Translations under genes and position numbers: made by a program
The notes under the pieces: model-generated
Database searches by the model: none
What the model saw: only the letters and a program-made list of their open reading frames with translations
What the model was told of the DNA's origin: nothing
Shown: positions 54,011 through 63,545 of the stretch, piece after piece
How positions within the stretch are numbered: the stretch's first letter is position 1
Layout: every line of letters begins with the position of its first letter
DNA from: Flavobacterium xanthum
GTDB lineage: Bacteria; Bacteroidota; Bacteroidia; Flavobacteriales; Flavobacteriaceae
DNA length: 64,000 nt
Assembly: GCF_900142695.1 (NCBI RefSeq)
Contig: NZ_FRBU01000005.1
Location: 1-64,000, forward strand
Direction of reading: 5' to 3'

Positions 54011-55399
54011 TTAATCCGGATTAGCCATTATTTTAAAAAGTTCTGAATTGGAAATGTAAAATCGATTCTCCAAGGCTATTTTTGAAAGACGTGCAATCAC
54101 TAAATTATTCTCTCGAGTATTGATTAAAAATAAAGAGCTTTCGCCAAAAGAAAACAAGCGTTCCTCTGAATTTAACATCGTCAGATTGTCTTGAACCAGC
54201 CCTTTGATTAGTTCTTTTTGCCTCAAAAGTGATTCAATTTCCATTTTTTGAGCATTGATTTTATTGCTCAATTGTACTTTTTCAAGATCCAAAGCAAATT
54301 CGGTTTCCTGTACCTTAAACTTCGCTAATTTCAAACTTCCACGCTCTTTTCGCAGAAATAACGGGAAGTAAAAATCCAATCCAATTTTATAATCCTGAAA
54401 TTGGTAATTATCAATATAGCTCGGTTCTGATAGATAAGAATATCCTACGTCAATTTTTGGTAAAAGCATGTTGGCTTTTAACTTTTTTTCCACGTTCAGC
54501 ATATCAATTTTACTTTGCAGGGCGTTGATTTTTGGATGGTTGGTAATAGAGAAATCAGCGTTTAGCAAATCATTCGTTTTTAAACTTTCTTGTATTGTGA
54601 ATTCCAGTTGTATTTCGGGAATCAGTTCGTCAGATAATTCAAGTGGAATGTTGTTTTCTAACCAAAGGAAATTAGACAGTTCTAATTTGGCTTTAGCCAA
54701 TTTAAGCTCAGAATCTTCTAAGTTTAATATTCGGTTTTTTACAATAATCCCAGCTTCAACACTGTCTATTGACGGTTTGTCTCCTTGCTGGATTAGTGCT
54801 TGTATTCCTTTGAACCTTATTTGCGCATTACTATTGTACTCCTCATACAATTGCACTTCGTTGAAATTTCTCTTCCAATTAAAATACGCCAAAGAGGCAT
54901 CATACAATACCGCAATAGCTTTCAATTTTCGTTCTGCCTGACTGAGTTGCATTTGCATTTTTGCTTTTCGAACATCAGCCATTCTTTGATTAATAAATAG
55001 CCCTTGACCTAGCGGTACTGTGATGCCAAGCGAGGTTAATCCTTGATTAGGTACTGTGTTTTCAGGATTTAGATAAATACCCTCGTTGTTGTCAAAGCCT
55101 GCCTTAATTTCGATTCCATACCAAGTAGGAATTTTGAAACTGCTGTTCAAAATTGAATAATATTCCTTGTCTTTAAATTGTTTTTGGCTAAAGTCGACCT
55201 CGATTTTTGGATCAAATCCACCTCTGGCCATCATCAAGTTAGCTTGTGCTTTATTGATTTCTAAATTGGCAGTTTTTACCAGAGGATGATATTTCTTGAC
55301 ATAACCGAGAAACTCAGTGTAGGTGAATTCTTTTGAGGGACTATTTTGCGCTGTGACAGCAAACCCAAAGAATAAAAACGCTAAAAATACATCTTTCAT
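54011..55399 (-). CDS. TolC-family outer-membrane efflux protein
   Basis: 462 residues with a signal peptide (about 1-17). Two repeats of long helices separated by beta-barrel segments match the OEP/TolC fold (ANLEINKAQANLMMARGGFDPKIEVDFSQ, GITVPLGQGLFINQRMADVRKAKMQMQLSQAERKLKA). It forms the outer-membrane duct of the exporter encoded upstream. Its ATG overlaps the HlyD stop codon by one base (TAATG). Confidence 0.92.
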   Translation of the reverse strand: MKDVFLAFLFFGFAVTAQNSPSKEFTYTEFLGYVKKYHPLVKTANLEINKAQANLMMARGGFDPKIEVDFSQKQFKDKEYYSILNSSFKIPTWYGIEIKAGFDNNEGIYLNPENTVPNQGLTSLGITVPLGQGLFINQRMADVRKAKMQMQLSQAERKLKAIAVLYDASLAYFNWKRNFNEVQLYEEYNSNAQIRFKGIQALIQQGDKPSIDSVEAGIIVKNRILNLEDSELKLAKAKLELSNFLWLENNIPLELSDELIPEIQLEFTIQESLKTNDLLNADFSITNHPKINALQSKIDMLNVEKKLKANMLLPKIDVGYSYLSEPSYIDNYQFQDYKIGLDFYFPLFLRKERGSLKLAKFKVQETEFALDLEKVQLSNKINAQKMEIESLLRQKELIKGLVQDNLTMLNSEERLFSFGESSLFLINTRENNLVIARLSKIALENRFYISNSELFKIMANPD

Positions 55400-56745
55400 T
55401 ACTTCTTTTCTTTTGTGGTTTTAGGAGCGGGTTTGTAATAATTAGGTGGAAATCCGTTTAAGGTTCTCCATAATTCAAACCACACAGGAACGTTGTTTAG
55501 TAAAGCAATAGTTTGTGCACCTGCTCCTATGCTTAGTTGTTTAGGCCACTGATCTTCATTTTTGTCCGGTGCTATTAATACGCGGTATTTACCGTTATCG
55601 CTTATGAAATTTTCAATGGCAACAATTTCGCCACCAAAAGTTCCATAAGACATATTTGGCCAGCCTGAAAATACGATCGTCGGCCACCCATCAAACCAAA
55701 CTCTGACTTTTTCGCCTTTAATTAACAAAGGCAAATCAATTGGATTCACAAAAGTTTCAACAGCAATATCATAATCGGAGGGCATGATGGTTGCTATAGG
55801 TGTTCCTTCCTTAATGGTCTCTCCAATACCGGATTGAATGGCTCTATTGACATAACCGTTTTGTGATGCTTTAATGTAATACATTCCATTTCTAATGCTA
55901 TAATTTGCATATTGATTTTGGAGTTTATTCACTTGGGCATCCGTATCGAATTGACTGCTTAACGCGGTAAATTTATCACTATTGGCTTTTGAAACTTTCT
56001 CTGCATACTCAGCGCTTATCCTGTTTATTTCAACTTTAGCATTAATTAATTCGTTTTTACTGGTTAGAAATTTGTTTTCCTGAGTAATAATTTTGGCTTC
56101 TACTTCCTGTAATTTCAGTCTTTTTTCTTCAATATCTGTCAGTGGTTTTAACCCTTCTTTATTCAGAGTAACGGAACGGTTGTATTGCGTGTTCGCTATT
56201 TTTAGCTGTGTTTTTACAGCAACTAAATCCATACTATCACTCTTTATTTTTAAAAATGATTGTTTGATTTTGTTTCGTGCTTGTTCCAGTTTTAGGACTT
56301 TTTCCCTTTCGATGGCTTGAATCTGTCCCGTTAAAGTACTTACCTTCGATCCATAAGATTGCAACGATTGTTTCTTGGCATCTATTTGTCTTTTGGTGTT
56401 TTGTACTAAGTTTGGATCCATATAATCCTCTTTTATTTCCGAGATAAATACAATGGTGTCCCCTTTTTTGACAAAATCACCTTCTTGTACATACCATTTT
56501 TCAAGTCTACCAGAGATTACACTTTGAATCGATTGTGGTCTTTGGTCTGGTTGTAATGTGGTGACGCTTCCAGTTCCGGAAATATTTTGTGTCCAAGGCA
56601 GAAATAGTGCTACTACAGCCACAATAGATACACCTGCAATTATTTTATTTAAAATTTTATAATGAGGTCTGTTCGTGAGGTTTTTAACAGTGTCGTAGCG
56701 GTCAAGAGGCTGCAGTTTTGTTTTATTATTAGATATGTTTAGCAT
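55399..56745 (-). CDS. HlyD-family periplasmic adaptor
   Basis: 448 residues. A cytoplasmic N-terminus and one membrane helix (about 33-52, ILNKIIAGVSIVAVVALFLPW) are followed by a biotinyl-lipoyl-like motif (SGRLEKWYVQEGDFVKKGDTIVFIS), a long coiled-coil hairpin (about 110-280, ending YAEKVSKANSD) and the return beta-barrel (YYIKASQNGYVNRAIQSGIGETIKEGTPIATIMPS). It connects the ABC protein with TolC. It ends two bases before the ABC gene's region and overlaps the tolC-type start, so it is in one operon. Confidence 0.92.
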   Translation of the reverse strand: MLNISNNKTKLQPLDRYDTVKNLTNRPHYKILNKIIAGVSIVAVVALFLPWTQNISGTGSVTTLQPDQRPQSIQSVISGRLEKWYVQEGDFVKKGDTIVFISEIKEDYMDPNLVQNTKRQIDAKKQSLQSYGSKVSTLTGQIQAIEREKVLKLEQARNKIKQSFLKIKSDSMDLVAVKTQLKIANTQYNRSVTLNKEGLKPLTDIEEKRLKLQEVEAKIITQENKFLTSKNELINAKVEINRISAEYAEKVSKANSDKFTALSSQFDTDAQVNKLQNQYANYSIRNGMYYIKASQNGYVNRAIQSGIGETIKEGTPIATIMPSDYDIAVETFVNPIDLPLLIKGEKVRVWFDGWPTIVFSGWPNMSYGTFGGEIVAIENFISDNGKYRVLIAPDKNEDQWPKQLSIGAGAQTIALLNNVPVWFELWRTLNGFPPNYYKPAPKTTKEKK

Positions 56746-56747
56746 GG

Positions 56748-58415
56748 CTAATTATTTTTTAAATCAAGTTGAATTGCCCCATTTTGCATGGTGATGCTGC
56801 GAGTACATTTGGTTTTCCAATACGGATTCTTCGAAGAAACGATGATCGTCCATTTGTGTTTATCCGAAGTGATGAAGTCAATAATTTGATTCGCCACTTT
56901 GTCGTCCATCTTATCAGTTGGATCTTCGTAGAACAGTATTTTGGGATTGTGGAGAATACTGCGTGCTAACAATACTTTTTGAGCATTAGAAGAGGATAAT
57001 TGTTTTCCTTCTGGAAAAATATGGGTCTCGAGACCTTTTGGCAATGATTTAATGAAGGATGAAAGTTGGACTCCGTCAAGAACTGCTTTTAAATTTTCAG
57101 TATTTAAAGCAGTGTCATTGAAAGTAATGTTGTCTAATAGCGTTCCTTCAAATAGCGTTTCACCGTAGATAATACCTCCAATTTGGGAACGGTATTGCTT
57201 CAGGTTTATTTTTTTAAAGGTATCATCGTTAATGAAAAAAGATCCAGATGTGGGTTGTAACAAACCAGATAATATTCGAATGAGTGTTGTTTTTCCAGAG
57301 CCATTTTCTCCTTCGATTGTAATTCTTTCTCCCTGTTGGATTTTTAAGGTTAGCGCATTTAATATTTGTCCGGTAGAATCAGGGAATTTGAAGCTAAGGT
57401 TTTCTGTTTCTAATGAGATATTTGCATAACAGGTATCACTTTTAAAAGAGGCTTCCTCTTCTAATTCTAGATCCGTTACTTGGCCTATTTTTTCAATGGA
57501 AGTCAGTACATCATAGAATGTTTCTAGTCCAACTATTATTTTTTCGACCGAATTGATAACCATTAAAATAATGATTTCAGCGGCCACAAATTGTCCAATA
57601 TTCATTTGTTGTGACAAAACTAAAAAACCACCCATAGCGAGTAAACTCGCAGTGATGACCATTTTAAAAATAATCAATTGCGTGAATTGTCTTTTGATTA
57701 CATTAAAATGTTTTTCTCTATTAGCTAAATAATCTGCAACTAGATTGTTATTTTTTTGCAATCCATAATTATAGTGGAAATCATTTTTGAAACTAAAATT
57801 GTTTCGTGCCATTTCTTGCAACCATCCAGCTACTTTGTATTTAAATTTAGATTCTTTCAGGCTCGTTTCTAGTCCAGATTTGAAAGAGAATTTAAAAATA
57901 AAATACAGAAGAAAAAACAATAAAATACCAAATAATATAAAGTAGGGATGGTATAAGGATAATAAGAGCAAACCGAAAACGATTTGCAACAAAGCTGCAG
58001 AAAAATCTATTAGTAACTTTGAAGTTCCTTTTTGAATGGTCATCGTATCAAAAAAACGATTGGCTAATTCTGGAGGATAGCTATTGTACAACTCCTCCAT
58101 TTTTATTTTTGGCAAACGAGCTGCGAATTCAAATGAAGAGCGAACAAATATTTTTTGTTGCAAGTTTTCTGTGATTCGCAATTGCATCAGTGATAAGACT
58201 CCAACTAATGCTACGCCAAAAACCACTAAAACAATTAAAACGATCCACGAAGCGCTGACTCTTCCTGATTGAATCAAGTTTGTGATTGCCTGAATTCCTA
58301 AAGGCAAAGATAAGCTGACTAATCCTGCGAAAATGGCATAGAAAAATATTTGATAAACATCCTTTCGGTCTAAAGCGAGTAAGTTGTAAAATCTTTGTAA
58401 TGGCGTGTTTTTCAT
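56748..58415 (-). CDS. ABC exporter (fused membrane and ATPase domain) with degenerate ATPase motifs
   Basis: 555 residues: a six-helix type I exporter membrane domain (about 1-300), then an ATPase domain. There is no N-terminal peptidase domain. Walker A GENGSGKT is intact at 369-376. The signature is LSSSN (473-477) instead of LSGGQ. Walker B ends ILFYED (493-498), so the usual Asp-Glu pair is reversed. The H-loop reads IIVSSKN with no His. This suggests weak or altered hydrolysis, yet the whole frame is intact. It lies between the TetR and HlyD genes. Confidence 0.9.
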   Translation of the reverse strand: MKNTPLQRFYNLLALDRKDVYQIFFYAIFAGLVSLSLPLGIQAITNLIQSGRVSASWIVLIVLVVFGVALVGVLSLMQLRITENLQQKIFVRSSFEFAARLPKIKMEELYNSYPPELANRFFDTMTIQKGTSKLLIDFSAALLQIVFGLLLLSLYHPYFILFGILLFFLLYFIFKFSFKSGLETSLKESKFKYKVAGWLQEMARNNFSFKNDFHYNYGLQKNNNLVADYLANREKHFNVIKRQFTQLIIFKMVITASLLAMGGFLVLSQQMNIGQFVAAEIIILMVINSVEKIIVGLETFYDVLTSIEKIGQVTDLELEEEASFKSDTCYANISLETENLSFKFPDSTGQILNALTLKIQQGERITIEGENGSGKTTLIRILSGLLQPTSGSFFINDDTFKKINLKQYRSQIGGIIYGETLFEGTLLDNITFNDTALNTENLKAVLDGVQLSSFIKSLPKGLETHIFPEGKQLSSSNAQKVLLARSILHNPKILFYEDPTDKMDDKVANQIIDFITSDKHKWTIIVSSKNPYWKTKCTRSITMQNGAIQLDLKNN

Positions 58416-58421
58416 TGTATA

Positions 58422-59093
58422 TTATTTTGTAATTCTTTGAACTAAATCAATGTAGAAATCAGTGGGAGAAATAGTTTCATTACAATTGGTTATCGTTTTT
58501 AAATGATTTTTTAAAAAATGTTGATGCAAGGCACCTTCCACGATGGATGAAGCTAAACTTTTAGCAAATTTATAGTCAGGATTTACTGCTACTATCATTT
58601 CGACAATTCTATTTATAACTCTTTTATAAACTAGGAAAACGCCCTCTTTATTTTCCTCATCTACCTCCTTAGTTAAGATTGTTTTAGTAAATTCTGAAAT
58701 TATAATTTTGTTTAAAATAGCCTCGTTTATGTGTGCTGTAGACGAATCATCCTCTATTTTCTCTGTTACAATGGTAAGTGCTTTTTTTAATTTTTCTAGA
58801 GGATCAGGTAGATTATTTGTTGCGAAAACTAATCTATATTCTATCCAACCCCAATACCAAGAAGATAAATATAACATTAATTTGTGTTTACTTTCAAAAT
58901 ACCTATAAATCGAACTTTCGTTCGAACCGATACTTTCACCTAATTTTTTGAAAGTAAAGCTTTCAAAACCAATTTGGTCAATCATTAAGATACTATGCTC
59001 AATAATTTTCTTGCCTAAAGGAGAAGTTTCAGGATTCTTCACATAAAGGGTGTCGTTGACCGTGATTATAATGTTTGTTAAAATAGAATTCAT
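58422..59093 (-). CDS. TetR-family regulator of the export operon
   Basis: 223 residues from the ATG at 59093; an earlier in-frame start at 59171 adds non-conserved residues. An N-terminal TetR helix-turn-helix (LGKKIIEHSILMIDQIGFESFTFKKLGESIGSNESSIYRYFESKHKLMLYL) is followed by a ligand domain. It is the first gene of the tight TetR-ABC-HlyD-TolC group (6 bases to the ABC gene), so it probably controls its own operon. Confidence 0.9.
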   Translation of the reverse strand: MNSILTNIIITVNDTLYVKNPETSPLGKKIIEHSILMIDQIGFESFTFKKLGESIGSNESSIYRYFESKHKLMLYLSSWYWGWIEYRLVFATNNLPDPLEKLKKALTIVTEKIEDDSSTAHINEAILNKIIISEFTKTILTKEVDEENKEGVFLVYKRVINRIVEMIVAVNPDYKFAKSLASSIVEGALHQHFLKNHLKTITNCNETISPTDFYIDLVQRITK

Positions 59094-59204
59094 ATGTACT
59101 AATTTTAGTAAGATGCTGCAGGTTGGAAATTCGCTATAATTTTTTGTTACTGACGATAAAGTCAAGTGCAATTAAAAATTAAAATACTCATTTATATTGC
59201 TCTC

Positions 59205-59837
59205 TTACAAATTAATTTTCAAACCAAAGTTTAAATTTTTCATATCTTGAAGTTCTGGTTTTATTTTGTTATCCTTTAAATCTAGATACTTTAAGTGGTC
59301 TAATGGTTTTAGTACAGGTATCGTTTTAAAGTCATTATTGTTCAAGTATAAATATTCTAGGTTTTTAAAAGCTAAAATTTCACTTGGAAGTGATTTTAAG
59401 TGGTCGTTTTCTAAGTGCAATGATTTTAAATTGGGTAATTTAGCTAAGATATTTAGTGTCTTAGGTAGGTTCATGTTTTTCTCATCATTTAAAAAAATCT
59501 CTTCTAATTTAGTCAAATTTGAAAACTCGCTTGGTAATTTGCTAAAATCATTTCCGCTCAAATCGATTATTTTTAGCGATTTTAGTCTTGCTATTCCTGT
59601 TGGGATCTCTTTTAAATGATCGTTTTTAAGATTAAGATATTCAAGATTAATAAACTTTGACCAATCAATATCATTTAGTTTTAGGGTTTGATTACTCAAG
59701 TTGAGTTTAAAAATCATTTCAGGGTTTTTTAAGGCTTCTTCAATATTATTGTATTCTTTATTGCGATCAAACTTAATTTGACCAAACAGTGCATTTGTAC
59801 CAACAAGTAAAAATGCCAAAATTAAGTTCTTTTTCAT
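59205..59837 (-). CDS. Secreted leucine-rich-repeat protein
   Basis: 210 residues with signal peptide (about 1-19, MKKNLILAFLLVGTNALFG). About six LRR units follow, e.g. LEYLNLKNDHLKEIPTGIARLKSLKIIDLSGNDFSKLPSEFSNLTKLEEIFLND. The period is about 23 residues, typical of bacterial-type LRRs. It is likely a periplasmic or surface binding protein; the ligand is unknown. A TATATTTG -7 element (minus, 59871-59864) precedes it. Confidence 0.85.
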   Translation of the reverse strand: MKKNLILAFLLVGTNALFGQIKFDRNKEYNNIEEALKNPEMIFKLNLSNQTLKLNDIDWSKFINLEYLNLKNDHLKEIPTGIARLKSLKIIDLSGNDFSKLPSEFSNLTKLEEIFLNDEKNMNLPKTLNILAKLPNLKSLHLENDHLKSLPSEILAFKNLEYLYLNNNDFKTIPVLKPLDHLKYLDLKDNKIKPELQDMKNLNFGLKINL

Positions 59838-60123
59838 TTTCTATATTTTTTTTAAATTAGTCGCAAATATAATAGTATTACTATTAACAATGAAGTTTTA
59901 TTTTAGATAATATGTTTCTGCTTTTGATTTTCTGCTCTTTTTTCTATTGAGTTTACAATCCCAACGTTACTTTTAAAAATAGATCTAAGTGTTTACGCTT
60001 ATTATAATGATCTATTATTCATCAATAATGAGCGGAGTGCTTTCCCTTCGTTCCCCCTTTTGTTTTTTTAAATTTTAAGGAATTTTTCTTGGTGCCAAAC
60101 AGAAAAATCATGTTTATGTGCCA

Positions 60124-60906
60124 TTAGTTCGTATTTTTCTTCTTAGTAAAATCTAAATTTACTAGTGTATTTACGATCAATCCATTGTTATTTTGAAAAA
60201 CGTTCTTTTGTTCAATTTCTCTTCCAAGTTGTACTCTCTGGTTCAAATAACCACCTTCCATCCTGAAAGTATTGTTAAACCTATAGCCGAGCAGCAGCCC
60301 AATTCGATTTTGATCAAATATATTTTCGTTTACATTTTTGCCAAATCCAATTAGAATTTCGTTATAAGCTGCCAAATAAGGTGTTTTATTTGTAATTTCA
60401 GTTCCTTTTAATGGCATTTGTACTCTAAAAAGATACCTAAAACGATTTAATAATAAGTAGTCATCCTCCACAGTTAGGGCTGGATTTGTATACCTTCCCA
60501 CAAATCGTTGTTCTAGCATAAAACGATGTGATACTTCAAATTTTGAAATTTTATCAGTTAAAGTAGCCATTTGAAAAATTCTATGTTCCGTAAAATCCTT
60601 CCCTTGACCATTAATGGCATAGTCACCATAAGGATATGTTTCTATCCATGCGTAACCCAGCCGCAATTGTAACTTTGGATTAGCTTGATAGTTTAATCCA
60701 ACTCGCAAGAGCCCTTGTTGTTTGTCCGTAATATAATGGTCTCGGCGCCATTGATATTCGGAGTGTATGCTGTATTTTTCAGCGATTTTAAAAGTCCCAA
60801 AATAATTGTACCAAGCTATTTGATTGTGGTCTTGTAATCTCGTGTTCTGTGAATAAGCATTGTTTAAAAACAGTATGATTATGAAGAGGGACAGTAGTTT
60901 TCTCAT
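60124..60906 (-). CDS. DUF2490 outer-membrane beta-barrel-like protein
   Basis: 260 residues with a signal peptide (about 1-19, ending NAYS). The mature protein is rich in alternating strands with aromatic girdles (YQWRRDHYITDKQQGLLRVGLNYQANPKLQLRLGYAW, RFMLEQRFVG, FNNTFRMEGGYLNQRVQLG), typical of DUF2490, a probable outer-membrane barrel. The role is unknown. It lies 61 bases upstream of the carbonic anhydrase on the same strand. The 286-base gap on its other side holds only a small hairpin AATAGATC/GATCTATT near 59980-60018. Confidence 0.85.
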   Translation of the reverse strand: MRKLLSLFIIILFLNNAYSQNTRLQDHNQIAWYNYFGTFKIAEKYSIHSEYQWRRDHYITDKQQGLLRVGLNYQANPKLQLRLGYAWIETYPYGDYAINGQGKDFTEHRIFQMATLTDKISKFEVSHRFMLEQRFVGRYTNPALTVEDDYLLLNRFRYLFRVQMPLKGTEITNKTPYLAAYNEILIGFGKNVNENIFDQNRIGLLLGYRFNNTFRMEGGYLNQRVQLGREIEQKNVFQNNNGLIVNTLVNLDFTKKKNTN

Positions 60907-60967
60907 GGTTTAAATTAGTTGTAACTATGCTAAAATATAAATTCAGCATGGTTTTAGTACTCTTTAG

Positions 60968-61732
60968 CTACTTTTTTAGCGGTAATTTAAGAAGTGTTTC
61001 TTGCAAAAACTCTACTTTTCCGGTTTGTATATCGTAGACTGCGCCAACAATTAATATTTCACCATTCACGTATTTTTTATGCAAAATAGGTTCTAAGTCT
61101 CGCAAGTTATAAACTTGATCAATAACGTTTTGTCTTACGGCATTATTTACGGGATCACCGGGTAAATGTGCACATTTAGCTACTGCTGGTTTTATTTCAT
61201 TAATCAATGTTACAATGTGGCCAGGAACATCTTCCGGTCGCTCTACTGCAGTTGCTACTGCGCCGCATTCCGTATGTCCTAGAACAACAATTAACTTGGT
61301 TTTTAATTTGAGCGTAGCAAACTCCATACTGCCGTAGGAAGCAGCTGCCGAAACTTGACCTGCAGTCCTAATGATAAATAAATCTCCTAAACCTTGATCA
61401 AAAATCATTTCGTTAGGAACTCTTGAGTCTGAACAACCAACTATTGTTGCAAAGGGTGCTTGTCCACTTTCAAGTTTTTTTATCGTTACCATATCCTGCC
61501 TAGGCTTTAAGCTTTTTCCTTCTACAAAACGTTTATTGCCGCCAATTAATTTTTTTAAAGCTATTTTTGGATCAGCATAAGCGGAATCTCTATCCACTAG
61601 ATAATGTTCTCTGCTCCATTGCATGGAATCGACTGCAACTTTTTTTCCTCTGTTTTTTACACTTTTCTTTTCTTGTGAATAGGAGGTTGTTCCTATACAA
61701 AAGCACACTAAAAATAAAATTACTTTTTTCAT
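60968..61732 (-). CDS. Periplasmic beta-class carbonic anhydrase
   Basis: 254 residues. A signal peptide (about 1-20, MKKVILFLVCFCIGTTSYSQ) makes this an exported form. The zinc site is Cys100, His153 and Cys156, with Asp102-Ser-Arg104 (GCSDSRVPNE, GHTECGA) as the catalytic dyad. It converts CO2 and bicarbonate. It is upstream of the DUF2490 gene and may be co-transcribed. Confidence 0.93.
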   Translation of the reverse strand: MKKVILFLVCFCIGTTSYSQEKKSVKNRGKKVAVDSMQWSREHYLVDRDSAYADPKIALKKLIGGNKRFVEGKSLKPRQDMVTIKKLESGQAPFATIVGCSDSRVPNEMIFDQGLGDLFIIRTAGQVSAAASYGSMEFATLKLKTKLIVVLGHTECGAVATAVERPEDVPGHIVTLINEIKPAVAKCAHLPGDPVNNAVRQNVIDQVYNLRDLEPILHKKYVNGEILIVGAVYDIQTGKVEFLQETLLKLPLKK

Positions 61733-61830
61733 GATTTTTAATTATTAGAGTTAAACATTTGAATTTGAAACAAAAATAATTAAAAATAATAGCATTACTA
61801 TCGATTATGAAATTTTAACTTTTATTTATA

Positions 61831-61860
61831 AAAAAAAGCCACTCGATTTGGAATGGCTTT
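61831..61860 (-). terminator. Intrinsic terminator of gpmI
   Basis: AAAGCCA (61835-61841) pairs with TGGCTTT (61854-61860), with an eight-base T-run on the minus strand. Confidence 0.8.
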
Positions 61861-61886
61861 GTATCTCAACAATATTTAAATTTTGT

Positions 61887-63404
61887 TTAAAGTAGCGAAT
61901 GACAGGTCATTACTTCCGGTTTTTCAACTCCCATTAACTCCAAGATGGTTGGGGCAATATCACCCAGAACGCCATCGTAAATGGTTCTGATTTCTTTGTC
62001 TACCAAAATGATAGGAACTGGATTTGTCGTATGTGCCGTATTTGGACTTCCATCAGGATTGATCATTGTTTCACAATTTCCATGATCAGCAATTACGATA
62101 GTCGTATAGTTGTTTTCTAGCGCAGCTGTAATCACTTTTTCGACGCATTTATCAACTGCTTCACAGGCTTGTATGGCAGCACTCATGATTCCAGTATGTC
62201 CTACCATGTCCCCATTAGCAAAATTAAGACAAACAAAATCAGCTTCCCCTTTGTAGAGTTCGGGAATAAGTGCATCAGTCAATTCAAAGGCACTCATTTC
62301 CGGTTGTAAATCATAAGTGGCAACCTTTGGAGAGTTTTTTAGAATGCGGCTTTCGCCAATAAAGGGCTGCTCTCTTCCACCAGAAAAGAAGAAAGTCACG
62401 TGTGGATATTTTTCCGTTTCGGCAATGCGAATTTGTTTTTTATACGCTTTTTCTAAAACTTCACCAAGAGTTTCCGTTAGGTTGTCTTTATTGTAGACGA
62501 CTTTTACGTTTTGGTACGTGTCGTCATAATTGGTCAACGTGACGAAATATAAATTGAGTTTGTGCATGTTTTGCTCATGACAATCGATTTGCGTCAATAC
62601 TTCTGTTAATTCTCTTCCTCTATCGGTTCTAAAATTAAAGAAAATAACCACATCATCTTCTTCAATTGTGGCTATTGGTTTGTCATTTTCATCCACGATA
62701 ACCGTTGGATGTATAAATTCATCAGTTACATTGACTTCATAACTTTCTTCGATAGTAACAACTGCATTGGTTGAATGGGTTCCAGTTCCGTTTACTAATA
62801 AATCGTAGGCAAGTTTTACCCTTTCCCAACGTCTGTCTCGATCCATTGCATAATAGCGTCCTATTACAGAAGCCAGTTTTACGGTAGTAGTAGCTATATA
62901 ATCTTGTAAATCTTGAATGTAATGTTTGCCAGATTTTGGATCTACGTCACGACCGTCAGTGAAGGCGTGGATGAATACTTTTTGTAAACCGTGTCGTTGT
63001 GTAACGTCAATCAAACCTCTTAAATGAGACGTGTGAGAGTGCACTCCACCATCGGATACTAGACCTAAAAAGTGAACTTTTTTGTTGTTTATTTTTGCAT
63101 ATGTGAAAGCATCAACTAAAACTTGCTCTTTTGACAAAGTATCGTGTGCAACAGCAAGATTAATTTTGGCTAAATCCTGATATACGATTCGCCCCGCACC
63201 AAGATTCATGTGGCCCACTTCACTATTCCCCATCTGTCCCTCAGGTAGTCCAACATTTAAGCCGTCCGTTCGAAGTTGAGCACTGGGATAATTTCTATAT
63301 AAACTGTTAATAAAAGGTACATTAGCATTATCGATAGCAGAAACCTTTGGGTCAGGAGATTTACCCCAACCGTCCAAAATCATAAGAATTACTTTTTTAT
63401 TCAT
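61887..63404 (-). CDS. gpmI: 2,3-bisphosphoglycerate-independent phosphoglycerate mutase
   Basis: 505-residue manganese enzyme of glycolysis, interconverting 3- and 2-phosphoglycerate. Metal ligand Asp11 (ILDGWG) and phosphoserine nucleophile Ser61 (GQMGNSEVGHMNLGAGR) are present. The phosphotransferase (about 85-300) and phosphatase (ends VIADHGNCETM, NTAHTTNPVPIIL) domains are complete. Promoter at 63422-63451. Confidence 0.96.
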   Translation of the reverse strand: MNKKVILMILDGWGKSPDPKVSAIDNANVPFINSLYRNYPSAQLRTDGLNVGLPEGQMGNSEVGHMNLGAGRIVYQDLAKINLAVAHDTLSKEQVLVDAFTYAKINNKKVHFLGLVSDGGVHSHTSHLRGLIDVTQRHGLQKVFIHAFTDGRDVDPKSGKHYIQDLQDYIATTTVKLASVIGRYYAMDRDRRWERVKLAYDLLVNGTGTHSTNAVVTIEESYEVNVTDEFIHPTVIVDENDKPIATIEEDDVVIFFNFRTDRGRELTEVLTQIDCHEQNMHKLNLYFVTLTNYDDTYQNVKVVYNKDNLTETLGEVLEKAYKKQIRIAETEKYPHVTFFFSGGREQPFIGESRILKNSPKVATYDLQPEMSAFELTDALIPELYKGEADFVCLNFANGDMVGHTGIMSAAIQACEAVDKCVEKVITAALENNYTTIVIADHGNCETMINPDGSPNTAHTTNPVPIILVDKEIRTIYDGVLGDIAPTILELMGVEKPEVMTCHSLL

Positions 63405-63421
63405 TGCAAATTTATTTTAAG

Positions 63422-63451
63422 CAAAGATAAAGCATTTCTAAAAATGTTCAA
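63422..63451 (-). promoter_or_regulatory. Promoter of gpmI
   Basis: On the minus strand TTG (63451-63449), 19-base spacer and TATCTTTG (63429-63422), exact consensus, just upstream of the start at 63404. Confidence 0.65.
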
Positions 63452-63545
63452 AGGAATGGAAATCACTATTATAGATTTGGCGGTGAACAATAACAAATAG
63501 TGAATATTTGGTTGTGGATGGTTCTGTTTTTTAAAATTAATGCAT

